Of a stretch of DNA of 64,000 nucleotides, positions 7,329 through 15,568 are shown piece by piece. The translations under genes were made by a program, and so were the position numbers. The DNA is from CAXMST01 sp963712765 (lineage in GTDB: Bacteria; Actinomycetota; Thermoleophilia; Solirubrobacterales; 70-9). The DNA lies in contig CAVQIX010000003.1 in the NCBI GenBank assembly GCA_963712765.1, positions 310,001-374,000 on the forward strand, given 5' to 3'. How positions within the stretch are numbered: position 1 is the stretch's first letter; each line of letters starts with the position of its first letter. Below the pieces are notes generated by a model, which had not been told where the DNA came from, searched no databases, and saw nothing but the letters and a program-made list of their open reading frames with translations.

Positions 7329-10074
7329 GCTCGACAACACCGCCACGGTGGACGCGACCTCGACTGACGACAACCCCGACAACGACTCCGACGACGAGGT
7401 CACCCCGATCACCAGCCCCGTGATCGAGCTCGACAAGGACGTCAGCGGCGACGGCGACGACGATGACGCCCGCAACACGGATCCCGGTGACGACTACACC
7501 TTCTCCGTCAAGGTCACCAACACCGGCACCTCGCCCGCCTACGACGTCGTCGTCACCGACCAGCCCGACGCCGAGCTGACCAACGTCGTCGTCGCGACCG
7601 ACCCCGACTGGACCGTGGATGATGGCTGGACCGTCGGCGACCCCGATATCCGGTGGACGATTCCCGGCCCGATCGCGCCGGATGAGACGGTCACGCTCAC
7701 CTACACGGCCGACCTGGTGGGTTCGGGCTCACTGAGCCAGGACGACACGGTCGTCAACACCGCCGACGTCACCTCCTACTACGGAACGTCCGAGCAGGAC
7801 CGCACGGATGATCCGAGCGATGAGTACCCCGAGTACACCGAGGTCGTCGACGACACCGTGACGATGACGGTCAAGGTCCCGGCGGTCGACCTCGAAAAGA
7901 CGACAGGCACCGGTGGCTTCCCCGATGACGCCCCGGCGAAGATCGAGGAGTCCTTCCCCTGGCGGATCGTGATCACCAACACCAACGCTGGAAGCGGCCT
8001 GATCGGCGTCGACCTGACCGACACGCTGCCGAAGAACTGGACCTACACGGCGGGCTCGGCCCAGATCAGTGGCACCGGCTCGCTGACGCCCGGCGGCCAG
8101 ATCGAGCCCTCGATCGCAACCGATCCGGGCGGTGACGTCCTCACCTGGACGGACCTCGGCGATCTCGCCGGCGGCGAGACGCTGATCATCGACTTCGAGG
8201 CCACCCCCGGCACCGACGCAGCCTTCGACCCCGGTGTCAACAACGCCCAGCTCAATGACGCCGCTGCGGTCGGTGAGGACGCCTCGGGTGCGACCGAGAG
8301 CGCCGACGGTCCGTATGCCGACGACGACGACGCTATCGCGACCCTGCAGCAGCCAGAGGCCGACATCGCCGTGGTCAAGAAGGCCGACGATCCGACCCCG
8401 ATCGCGGGCACGGAGACGACCTGGACGATTGAGGTGACCAACAACGGGCCCGAGACCGCTCCGGGCGTCAAGCTCTCCGACCCGATCCCGGCCGGTGTCT
8501 CCTACGTCGACGCTGTTCCCGATCAGGGCACCTGCCAGCTCGACACCGGCGCGCTGGAGTGCGACCTGGGAGCGATCTCGAGCGGCAGCACGGTGACGAT
8601 CACGCTGACCACCCTGGTCGGCGCCGACCAGGCGGGCGAGACGATCGTCAACGAGGCCACGGTCTCCGATCCGACGATCAACGACACCAACCCGGGCAAC
8701 GACACCGACGACGATTCGGTCGCTCCCCGCGGCGAGGCGGACCTCGCGATCAGCAAGGACCTGCTCACCGATCTGATCATCGGCGAGACCGGGACCTACG
8801 AGCTGACCGTGACCAACGCCGGCCCGAGTGTGGCCGAGGCCGCCACCGTGGTCGATCAGCTCCCCGACGGCCTCGTCTTCAAGCAGGCCCGCGGTGCGGA
8901 CTGCAATGGCATCGGCGGAGGCAGGGTCAGGTGTGACCTCGGCGACCTCGAGCCCGGCGCCGTGGTCGTGATCGAGATCGACGTCGAGGTCGGCGGCAGC
9001 GGCGGCGAGGTCACCAATACCGCGACGGTCGACAGCGACACCGACGACCCGAACGAGGGCAACAACACGGACGACCAGACTGCGCTGGCCGGCAACGCGG
9101 ATCTCGCGATCGACAAGACGGGGCCCGCCCCGATCGTCGAGGGAACCGTGCGCGGCTACGTCCTCGAGGTCAGCAACGTCGGAGACATCGCCTCCTCCGG
9201 CACGGTCACGGTCACCGACCAGATCCCGGACGGGCTCGAGGTGCTCAAGGCCTTCGGCAACGGCTGGGTCTGCGAGATCGAGGGCAGCCTGGTCACCTGC
9301 TCACGCGACGACTCCCTGCAGCCCGGCGCGAGCTTCCCCGAGATCCGGATCAGGGTGACGCCGGTCGAGGACGCCCCCTTCGAGATCGTCACCAACTCCG
9401 GTGTGGTCTCGCTGCCGGGCGACCCCAACCCCGGCAACGACACGGACTCGGTCGACACGCCGATCGGTCCCGAGGCCGAGGTCGACGAAAACGTGATCGC
9501 CGGCAAGTGCAGCGACGGATCGCTGCGGATCTCGCCCAGCTTCGTGTGGGTCGGAGAGAGGACCAAGGTCACGGTCCGGGTGGAGGACGAGAACGGAAAC
9601 GCGGCCGTCAACGTCCCGGTCGTGCTCCGGGGCAAGGGCGCGGCGCGCAAGTACAAGGAGACGGACCGCACCGACAAGACCGGCCGCGCGATCTTCAAGG
9701 TCAAGGCGAAGGGCAAGAACTCGAAGTGGGTCGCGAGCGTCGCCGTCTGTGACCTCAAGGACAGGCTGAAGGCGAAGCGCCAGGACAGCTGCCGCACCCT
9801 CACCGCTCGACCGCGCTCGATCCCGGTAGGAGTGCGCAGCCGGGTGCGGGTCAAGCTGCGCGCGCCGGACGGCTCCCCTCTGCGCGGTGTCAAGGTCAAG
9901 ATCACCGGTCAGGGCACCAGCGACAGCGCCCGCACGAACAAGCGCGGCAAGGCGAAGCTCTTCGCCGAGCCGAACGGAGCCGGCCTGCTCAAGATCACGG
10001 CCCGGAAGGCGACCAGCTGCAAGCTCAAGATCGGGGTCACCGCCGGCGCCGACGGCGGTCAGCTGACGGGCTAG
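7291..10074 (+). CDS. Giant DUF11-repeat surface protein, C-terminal part (downstream of frameshift)
   Basis: This 927-residue frame continues the protein started at 1695. An ATG at 7180 opens the same frame, but the residues between 7180 and 7290 do not resemble DUF11 and there is no signal peptide, so independent expression is unlikely. It holds about five more DUF11-type repeats (ELDKDVSG, LEKTTGTG, ADIAVVKK, ADLAISKD, ADLAIDKT). From about 9480 on follow two Ig-like carbohydrate-binding or Big-1-like modules with Cys pairs (GKCSDGS...VAVCDLK, DSCRTL...TSCKLK). These modules are Lys/Arg-rich, in contrast to the acidic repeats, and end in GADGGQLTG with no membrane anchor. The basic tail could hold the protein on anionic wall polymers or be a crosslinking target for the L,D-transpeptidase that starts 2 nt downstream; that is inference. 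Confidence 0.8.
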   Translation, partial: TITARVVSDPGAELDNTATVDATSTDDNPDNDSDDEVTPITSPVIELDKDVSGDGDDDDARNTDPGDDYTFSVKVTNTGTSPAYDVVVTDQPDAELTNVVVATDPDWTVDDGWTVGDPDIRWTIPGPIAPDETVTLTYTADLVGSGSLSQDDTVVNTADVTSYYGTSEQDRTDDPSDEYPEYTEVVDDTVTMTVKVPAVDLEKTTGTGGFPDDAPAKIEESFPWRIVITNTNAGSGLIGVDLTDTLPKNWTYTAGSAQISGTGSLTPGGQIEPSIATDPGGDVLTWTDLGDLAGGETLIIDFEATPGTDAAFDPGVNNAQLNDAAAVGEDASGATESADGPYADDDDAIATLQQPEADIAVVKKADDPTPIAGTETTWTIEVTNNGPETAPGVKLSDPIPAGVSYVDAVPDQGTCQLDTGALECDLGAISSGSTVTITLTTLVGADQAGETIVNEATVSDPTINDTNPGNDTDDDSVAPRGEADLAISKDLLTDLIIGETGTYELTVTNAGPSVAEAATVVDQLPDGLVFKQARGADCNGIGGGRVRCDLGDLEPGAVVVIEIDVEVGGSGGEVTNTATVDSDTDDPNEGNNTDDQTALAGNADLAIDKTGPAPIVEGTVRGYVLEVSNVGDIASSGTVTVTDQIPDGLEVLKAFGNGWVCEIEGSLVTCSRDDSLQPGASFPEIRIRVTPVEDAPFEIVTNSGVVSLPGDPNPGNDTDSVDTPIGPEAEVDENVIAGKCSDGSLRISPSFVWVGERTKVTVRVEDENGNAAVNVPVVLRGKGAARKYKETDRTDKTGRAIFKVKAKGKNSKWVASVAVCDLKDRLKAKRQDSCRTLTARPRSIPVGVRSRVRVKLRAPDGSPLRGVKVKITGQGTSDSARTNKRGKAKLFAEPNGAGLLKITARKATSCKLKIGVTAGADGGQLTG
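7512..7614 (+). repeat. Perfect 103-bp direct repeat, copy 2
   Basis: Identical to 6176-6278, encoding the same segment (VTNTGTSPAYDVVVTDQP and onward). Identity even at third codon positions points to recent duplication or gene conversion within the gene. Confidence 0.95.
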
Positions 10075-10076
10075 CG

Positions 10077-10811
10077 ATGCGACGCGCGGTCTTGCCGGGG
10101 GTGGCGTGCGCGCTCGTCGCGGGGGCTCTGGCAGCGCTGCCGCCGCCGGCAGACGCCGCGACGCGAGATTCGGTGTCCGGACCGTCGGGTCGCGGCGTCG
10201 CTTTGCCCGCGGTCGCCGAAGCCCTGGCCCCGAGGGTGCGGGTCCGTCTGCGCCCGCGCAGAAGTGGCCGTCGCGTGACGACGATGAAGCACTTCCGTTT
10301 CGACTACCGGCCGACGGTCTTCTACGTCCTGCGATCCCGGCGAAACAAGGTGGGGAACCTCTGGTACCGGATCAGCGTTCCGGGCCGTCCGAACGGGCGC
10401 AAGGGGTGGGTTCCCGCTTCGAAGCTGCGCCTGCGGCGAGGGGTTGGCAGGCTCCGGATCGTGATCGATCGCAGCGAGATGCGCCTGCGACTCAAGCGGG
10501 GCTCAAGGAGGCTGCTCTCGGCCCCGGTAGCGGTCGGACGGGCCAAGGCGCCGACCCCAACGGGCAACTTCTACGTGACGGCGGCGTTCAAGCCCACCGA
10601 TCGGTTCCTGGGGCCGTGGGCCTTCGAGACCAGCGCCTATTCGGCGATCACGGACTGGCCCCGGGGCGGGATCGTAGGGATCCACGGGACCAGCGACCCC
10701 TCCTCGGTCGGGAAGCGGGCCTCGAGCGGCTGCGTGCGCCTCTACAACAACGTGATTCTCAGACTCAAACGGAAGGTTCGGCCCGGGACTCCGATCCGGA
10801 TCAAGCGCTGA
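10077..10811 (+). CDS. Secreted L,D-transpeptidase (YkuD family)
   Basis: The family forms 3-3 (L,D) crosslinks in peptidoglycan or attaches proteins to it, outside the membrane. This 244-residue protein starts with a signal peptide ending near PPADA|AT. An SH3-like region follows (WYRISVPGRPNGRKGWVPASKL), then the YkuD domain from about residue 125 (LRIVIDRSEMRLRL). The catalytic signature is complete: His at about 203 (GIHGTSDP) and SSGCVRL with Cys at about 219. It starts 2 nt after the stop of the DUF11 giant gene, so the two are almost certainly cotranscribed. That suggests a role in anchoring or accommodating the surface protein. Confidence 0.92.
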   Translation: MRRAVLPGVACALVAGALAALPPPADAATRDSVSGPSGRGVALPAVAEALAPRVRVRLRPRRSGRRVTTMKHFRFDYRPTVFYVLRSRRNKVGNLWYRISVPGRPNGRKGWVPASKLRLRRGVGRLRIVIDRSEMRLRLKRGSRRLLSAPVAVGRAKAPTPTGNFYVTAAFKPTDRFLGPWAFETSAYSAITDWPRGGIVGIHGTSDPSSVGKRASSGCVRLYNNVILRLKRKVRPGTPIRIKR

Positions 10812-10840
10812 GGGTCGGGGCCTCCTCGGCTCGACCGCGA

Positions 10841-10846
10841 TAGGCT
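10841..10846 (+). promoter_or_regulatory. -10 box (TAGGCT) of leaderless metallophosphoesterase gene
   Basis: TAGGCT ends 6 nt before the GTG at 10853 and no Shine-Dalgarno precedes that codon, so transcription probably begins at the start codon. Confidence 0.5.
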
Positions 10847-10852
10847 GCGGCG

Positions 10853-12766
10853 GTGCCAAGGGTGGGAAATTCGGCCGCGGGTAGAGCCCTTGTCCGGTGC
10901 TGCTGGCTGGTTGCCGGGACCGCCATTCTTCTGATCCTTGCGCCGCGAGCCGAAGCGGGCCTGAACACGCTCGATCGCACGATCAAGGTCAAGGGCTCGC
11001 CTCCCTACAAGAACCTCGCTCCTGAGACCGGTGAGCCGCACCGGGTTCGGACCGGCGGGCTCGCGAAGGCGAAGTCGGGACGCAAGGGCCGGCGCTCCTC
11101 GATCGCCTACTTCAGCCAGCTCACCGACCCTCAGATCGCGGACGAGATGTCGCCCCTCCGCGTCGAGAAAGCCGACCCCGTCGGCGGGCAGATCACGGCG
11201 GCTTGGCGCCCGCAGGAAGCCCTCGGGTCCCAAGTCTTCGACCAGGTCATCCGCAGTGTCAACGCAAACCGGGTCAGCCCGGTTCCAACCCCGCGCGGCG
11301 CCGAGGGTCGGGCGCGCCTGGGCTTCGCGATCCTCACCGGGGACCAGCCCGACAACCAGCAGTTCAACGAGGTCAACTGGTACATCGACGTGATGAGAGG
11401 CAATCCGATCGACCCGTTCTCCGGCAAACCGATCGACGGCCAGAACCCCTGCGGGTCGGCATCGCCGGCGGAGCGCGCGGCGCTGAACGCGAGGGTGGCG
11501 GGCCGCGTTTACTCCGGAGTTCAGCGCTACAGCGACTACCCTGGCCGGGCAACGGCCCGCTACCAGGGTTTCTGGGACCCCGATGTGGGGATCGCCGGTG
11601 GTCCCTACGCCGAGTTCCCGCGGTACCCGGGTCTGATGGACCGGGCGCAGGAGCGCTTCGATCCAGCCGGGATACGCGTTCCCTGGTACGGCTCGCGCGG
11701 CAACCACGACGGGCTGATCCAGGGCAACGTCCCGGCCAACAGCGTCCTCTTCGAGGCGCTCGGAACCGGTTGCACCAAGTACTTCCCCAGCGACGAATGG
11801 AAGCCTTCAGCCATTCCCCCGGGCGTCGGAGCCGAGATCTTCACCGACCCTGAGCTCCGCGCGAAGCTGCTCACCGGCGGCGAGCTGGTGCCGCCGGACC
11901 CCGACCGCCGTCAGGTATCGAAGGTCGAGTACAAGGCCCTGCACAAGGGCGCGGACAACGATCAGGGCTACGGTTTCGTCAGCAAGCGTGAGCTGAAGGC
12001 CTCCGCCGACACCGCCAGCTACTACTCGTTCGCGCCGGCGAAGCGGACGCGATTCATCTCGCTCGACACCGTCGCCGAGGGCGGTGGCGCCGCGGGCAAC
12101 CTCGACGACCCCCAGTACCGCTGGCTCGATCAGCAGCTCGACCGATGGACGTCGGTCGAGTACCGCAAAGGCAAGCTGCGGCGAGACTCGGGCAAGAACA
12201 AGCTGATCGTCGTCTACGGACACCACACGCTCGCCACGATGGACAACCCGACCCCCGACGAGGAGGCCGGCCCATGTGGGGATCCGCCGACCCCGGGGTG
12301 CGATGCCGATCCCAGGGACTCCAAGCCGATCCACCTCGGCGAGCAGGGGCCGGAGAGCGTCGAGCGTCTGCTGCGGCGTTACCCGAACGTGATCCTGCTG
12401 GTGACCGGCCACACCCACCACAACGAGATCAACGCTTTTCGTGGCGACCGCCCGCGCGGCTTCTGGCAGGTAAACACGTCCTCTCACATCGACTTCCCGC
12501 AGCAGAGCCGCCTGCTCGAAATCGTCGGTAACCGGGACGGCACCCTCTCGATCTTTGGCACGGTCGTTGATCAGGCCGCGCCGGTCAAGGCCCCGCGGCC
12601 CACCGATGCCGACGAGCTCTCAGGTCGTGAGCTCGCCTCGCTCTCACGCCGCCTGGCGGCGAACGATCCCCAGCGCGACTCGGTCACCGAGGGTGGCGGC
12701 ACCGGTACCTTCAAGGATCGCAACGTCGAGCTCCTGATCAAGGACCCTCGGCGTCTCGCCCGTTAA
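10853..12766 (+). CDS. Secreted metallophosphoesterase (actinobacterial PPA1498-like family)
   Basis: A calcineurin-like metal-dependent phosphoesterase of 637 residues, substrate unknown. The GTG start is supported by the leaderless -10 box and by a signal sequence following it (LVRCCWLVAGTAILLILAPRAEA|G). Metal-ligand motifs appear in family order: LTDPQ (about residue 92), TGDQPDN (about 162), RGNHDG (about 283), YGHHTLA (about 455) and TGHTHHNE (about 518). The D-x-Q form of the first motif, the large insert between GDQPD and GNHD, and the length fit the secreted actinobacterial subfamily rather than cytoplasmic nucleotidases. It is 41 nt downstream of the L,D-transpeptidase but has its own promoter-like box. 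Confidence 0.85.
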   Translation: MPRVGNSAAGRALVRCCWLVAGTAILLILAPRAEAGLNTLDRTIKVKGSPPYKNLAPETGEPHRVRTGGLAKAKSGRKGRRSSIAYFSQLTDPQIADEMSPLRVEKADPVGGQITAAWRPQEALGSQVFDQVIRSVNANRVSPVPTPRGAEGRARLGFAILTGDQPDNQQFNEVNWYIDVMRGNPIDPFSGKPIDGQNPCGSASPAERAALNARVAGRVYSGVQRYSDYPGRATARYQGFWDPDVGIAGGPYAEFPRYPGLMDRAQERFDPAGIRVPWYGSRGNHDGLIQGNVPANSVLFEALGTGCTKYFPSDEWKPSAIPPGVGAEIFTDPELRAKLLTGGELVPPDPDRRQVSKVEYKALHKGADNDQGYGFVSKRELKASADTASYYSFAPAKRTRFISLDTVAEGGGAAGNLDDPQYRWLDQQLDRWTSVEYRKGKLRRDSGKNKLIVVYGHHTLATMDNPTPDEEAGPCGDPPTPGCDADPRDSKPIHLGEQGPESVERLLRRYPNVILLVTGHTHHNEINAFRGDRPRGFWQVNTSSHIDFPQQSRLLEIVGNRDGTLSIFGTVVDQAAPVKAPRPTDADELSGRELASLSRRLAANDPQRDSVTEGGGTGTFKDRNVELLIKDPRRLAR

Positions 12767-12780
12767 GCCCAGGGCCGATC

Positions 12781-12798
12781 CAGGCCCGCTACGGCCTG
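12781..12798. terminator. Hairpin between convergent genes
   Basis: caggcc (12781-12786) and ggcctg (12793-12798) form a 6-bp stem with a 6-nt loop, just after the metallophosphoesterase stop and in front of the convergent oxidoreductase end. No U-tract. A possible bidirectional terminator. Confidence 0.4.
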
Positions 12799-12898
12799 CG
12801 CCTGATCCGGGCCGACCTCACAGCCGCGATGGAAATCGAGGCAGATCCGCAGGCCACTGGTCGAGGAGCTCCGCGACGCCCTGCCCCCGCCTTCGGGT

Positions 12899-14200
12899 TC
12901 ACTCCCCCAGTTCGGCGCGCCAGGCCCGCCGCTTTTCCCGGTATGAGTCGGGGACGACCAGATCGAGGCCCTCGGCGACGTCGAGCCAGTGCAGGGCCCG
13001 CCGCAGCTCGCCCGCCGCGGCGTCGATGTCGGCCCACTGGAGCGCCAGCTCGAGCGCCTCGCGGTGCTCGTGGTCGCGCCCGGGATCTGCCTCGAGGTCG
13101 AGCATCTCGGTCCCTCTGAGATCTACGTCGTGCTCGGCCGAGGAGAGGTAGGGGGCGAGGAGCCGACCCGCGACCTTGGCCGGAGGCCACCACAGCGGCG
13201 CGCGCTGCTCGCCGTCGTCGCCGGCGCTCCCCGACCGGAGGTAATAGGGACCCTCTCGGGTCATCAAGGCAGCGCGGAGTACGGGCGCGTAGGGCGGCAC
13301 CTCGATCTCGGTGCCGGCGTCGGCGGCGATCGAGGCCGCGGCGACATCGGCCTGCTGGGCGGCGAGGCCCCCCTGCTTGAGCGGGGACCAGGTGACGTCG
13401 CCGACCGCCCACACGTGCTCGGCGCCGATCACCCGCATCCGGGGGTCGACCGGGATGAACCCGCCGGAGACCTGCGGCAGCCCGGCGATCTCGGGGACGT
13501 CGAGGCCGGGGACGCTGACGATCCGCTCGGCCGCTATATGGCTCTTGGCAGGATCGTCGAGCCCGGTCTTCAGCTCGATCTCGACGTCGGCCAGGAGCTC
13601 GGCCACCTTCGCTGAAGCCGCCGGGCCAAAGGCCTCCAGAGCCTGCTCCTCGTGAGTGAGGAGGCTGATCTCGACCGGGTAGTCGGAGAGGCGATCAGCG
13701 GTCAGCAGAGCGAGCTCGTACAAGGGGAGCGACCAGTTGACACCGGCCGGGACCACGAACGCGACGCTTGTCAGCCCCTCCTCCGCCTCCTTGGTCAGCT
13801 GCTCGAACGCGGCCGTGTCGGCGCTGCCGCGGAAGTTGAGCGCGCCGGGGATCACGGGGTGCCGCCTGGCGCCGACGCAGAGCAGCAGCGCGTCGTAGGT
13901 GATCTCCTCACCGCTGTCGGTGAGGACGCGTTGCTGCTCGGGCCAGACCTCGGAGAGCCCCGCCCGGGTGAACTCGACCCCTTGCTCGGCGCAGAAGTCC
14001 GGAAGCGAGACGCTAGGGGCGTCGTCGGAGCCGAACGGCTCGAGCACCGACAGCGGCGCGAGGGTGAACTCGTCCGTCGGCGAGAGCAGCTCGATCGACA
14101 GCGGTGCGAGAGCGATCTCCTTCATCGCCAGGATCGCCTCCAGCCCGGCAACGCCGCCGCCGGCGATCAGGACCGACTTGTCCTCGTTGGACTGGTGCAT
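12899..14200 (-). CDS. NAD(P)/FAD-dependent oxidoreductase, NDH-2/SQR-like, paralogue A
   Basis: A 433-residue two-dinucleotide-binding flavoprotein. The FAD fold opens with LIAGGGVAGLEAI near the N-terminus. A second nucleotide site falls in the middle (AFVVPAGVNWSLPLYELALL), and the C-terminal FAD motif is GAEHVWAVGDVT followed by KQGGLAAQQAD. ATG at 14200 is chosen because GGAGG ends 5 nt before it; the ATG at 14212 lacks such a site. Sulfide:quinone reductase cysteines are absent (only isolated Cys in DFCAEQ and LLLCVG), so sulfide oxidation is not supported; an NADH- or other donor:quinone role is inference. It is divergent from a close paralogue at 14338. Confidence 0.85.
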   Translation of the reverse strand: MHQSNEDKSVLIAGGGVAGLEAILAMKEIALAPLSIELLSPTDEFTLAPLSVLEPFGSDDAPSVSLPDFCAEQGVEFTRAGLSEVWPEQQRVLTDSGEEITYDALLLCVGARRHPVIPGALNFRGSADTAAFEQLTKEAEEGLTSVAFVVPAGVNWSLPLYELALLTADRLSDYPVEISLLTHEEQALEAFGPAASAKVAELLADVEIELKTGLDDPAKSHIAAERIVSVPGLDVPEIAGLPQVSGGFIPVDPRMRVIGAEHVWAVGDVTWSPLKQGGLAAQQADVAAASIAADAGTEIEVPPYAPVLRAALMTREGPYYLRSGSAGDDGEQRAPLWWPPAKVAGRLLAPYLSSAEHDVDLRGTEMLDLEADPGRDHEHREALELALQWADIDAAAGELRRALHWLDVAEGLDLVVPDSYREKRRAWRAELGE

Positions 14201-14205
14201 ATGCG

Positions 14206-14210
14206 CCTCC
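14206..14210 (-). promoter_or_regulatory. Shine-Dalgarno deciding the start at 14200
   Basis: GGAGG on the minus strand with 5-nt spacing to the ATG at 14200. The site lies inside the longer reading from 14212, so the shorter start is preferred. Confidence 0.6.
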
Positions 14211-14325
14211 ATTCGTCGCAGGGTCAGGGCTCCCTCAATCGTGGCTGCGGAGTCCCTGCCGGAGTTCCGTAGTTGGCCGCAGAATCTGAGGTTGAGGGAC
14301 ACTACCTGCAGGCGGGAAAGGGTCG

Positions 14326-14331
14326 TAGACT
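14326..14331 (+). promoter_or_regulatory. -10 box (TAGACT) of leaderless oxidoreductase gene
   Basis: TAGACT ends 6 nt before the GTG at 14338. An ATG at 14333 is out of frame with the protein. Confidence 0.5.
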
Positions 14332-14337
14332 CATGGC

Positions 14338-15549
14338 GTGCCTGGAGTCGGCGACAGCCGGATCGTGGTCGCCGGAGGCGGCGTCGCCGCGTTGGAGACC
14401 GTCCTTGCCCTCCGCGATCTGAGCGATGGCGAACTCCCGGTGACGCTGATCTCACCCGAGCCCGAGTTCACCTATAGGCCGTTGCTCGTCCGCGAGCCGT
14501 TCAGCGCCGACACCGCCGATCGGGTTTCCCTGCGCCCGGCCCTGGAGCAGATCGGGGCCTCCTTCGAGCTCGCCTCGTTGGAGGCGGTCCGTCCGCAGGA
14601 GCGGATGGCGGTCCTCGGCGACGGCCGCGAGCTTCCCTACGATTACGCGGTGATCTGCATCGGCGCCCGGATGGTCGAGGCGTTGCCCTCGGCCCATACC
14701 CTGTGGATCGAGCCGACCCCGACCACGATTGAGCGCCTGCTCGCCGACGTCCCCGCCGGCGGTCGCCTCGAGCTGATCGTCCCCCCCGGCGTGAGCTGGA
14801 CCCTTCCCCTTTACGAGTTCGCGCTGATGAGCGCGAGGCGGATCCGGGAGGGTGAGGGGCGCGAGATCGGGATCTCGATCCACACACCGGAGCACAGTCC
14901 GCTCGCGATCTTCGGGATTGCCGCCAGCGACGCGGTCGGAGAGCTTCTCCAGGCCCGGGGTATTGAGCTCTTCACCGACACCTGGGTCCGGGAGGAGGAC
15001 GGCGTCCTCGTCGCTGCTGAGAACGCCCCGTCTCCGGAAGGCGTCGCGGTCGCTCTGCCGATCATGGAGGGGCGACCGATCGGTGGCATTCCCGCCGACG
15101 GCAACGGATTCATCCCGATCGACGACCATGCCCGCGTCCTCGGCGTAGACCGGGTCTTCGCCGCCGGCGACGGCACCAGCTTCCCGATCAAGCAGGGCGG
15201 GATCGCCACCCAGGAGGCGGACGCCGCGGCCGAGATGATCGCCGCCGAGCTCGGCTACGGAGCAGACCCCGCGCCCTTCAAGCCGGTCCTCCGCGGCAAG
15301 CTGCTCACCGGTGAGGAGTCGGTGAACCTCCGCTTCGACGTTCACGGCGGCGATGGTGAGGGGACGGTCTCCAGCGACTACCTGTGGTGGCCGCCGCACA
15401 AGGTCAGCGGCCGGTATCTCGCCCCCTGGCTCGCGGGCGAGTCCCTGCACGGGGAACTCGAGCCCCCGGTGCGCTCGGTCGAAGTCGAGGTCTCGTTGCC
15501 GAGCGAGTGGCACTCCGACCCAATGGGCCTCGATCCGTATCGTCCCTGA
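14338..15549 (+). CDS. NAD(P)/FAD-dependent oxidoreductase, NDH-2/SQR-like, paralogue B
   Basis: A 403-residue flavoprotein with the architecture of the divergent gene at 12899-14200: VVAGGGVAALETVLAL (FAD), LELIVPPGVSWTLPLYEFAL (second dinucleotide region) and GVDRVFAAGDGT...KQGGIATQEAD (C-terminal FAD motif). The shared G(V)SWTLPLYE segment shows common ancestry. It has a single Cys (VICIGAR), so it lacks the redox cysteines of sulfide:quinone reductase. The TreT-like gene begins 19 nt downstream in the same direction, so the two are probably cotranscribed. Electron donor and acceptor are not readable from sequence. Confidence 0.85.
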   Translation: MPGVGDSRIVVAGGGVAALETVLALRDLSDGELPVTLISPEPEFTYRPLLVREPFSADTADRVSLRPALEQIGASFELASLEAVRPQERMAVLGDGRELPYDYAVICIGARMVEALPSAHTLWIEPTPTTIERLLADVPAGGRLELIVPPGVSWTLPLYEFALMSARRIREGEGREIGISIHTPEHSPLAIFGIAASDAVGELLQARGIELFTDTWVREEDGVLVAAENAPSPEGVAVALPIMEGRPIGGIPADGNGFIPIDDHARVLGVDRVFAAGDGTSFPIKQGGIATQEADAAAEMIAAELGYGADPAPFKPVLRGKLLTGEESVNLRFDVHGGDGEGTVSSDYLWWPPHKVSGRYLAPWLAGESLHGELEPPVRSVEVEVSLPSEWHSDPMGLDPYRP

Positions 15550-15568
15550 TCCTCCTGAGCGACCGGCC

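Noticed and set aside
6091..8345. CRISPR-like array or transposon in the repetitive stretch
   Set aside because: The repeats are in-frame protein repeats with variable linkers; there are no inverted ends, transposase or regular spacers.
9481..10074. LPxTG or other sortase anchor at the end of the DUF11 giant
   Set aside because: The end reads GADGGQLTG with no LPxTG, hydrophobic helix or Arg tail.
12899..15549. Sulfide:quinone oxidoreductase assignment for the two flavoproteins
   Set aside because: The required redox cysteines are absent in both.
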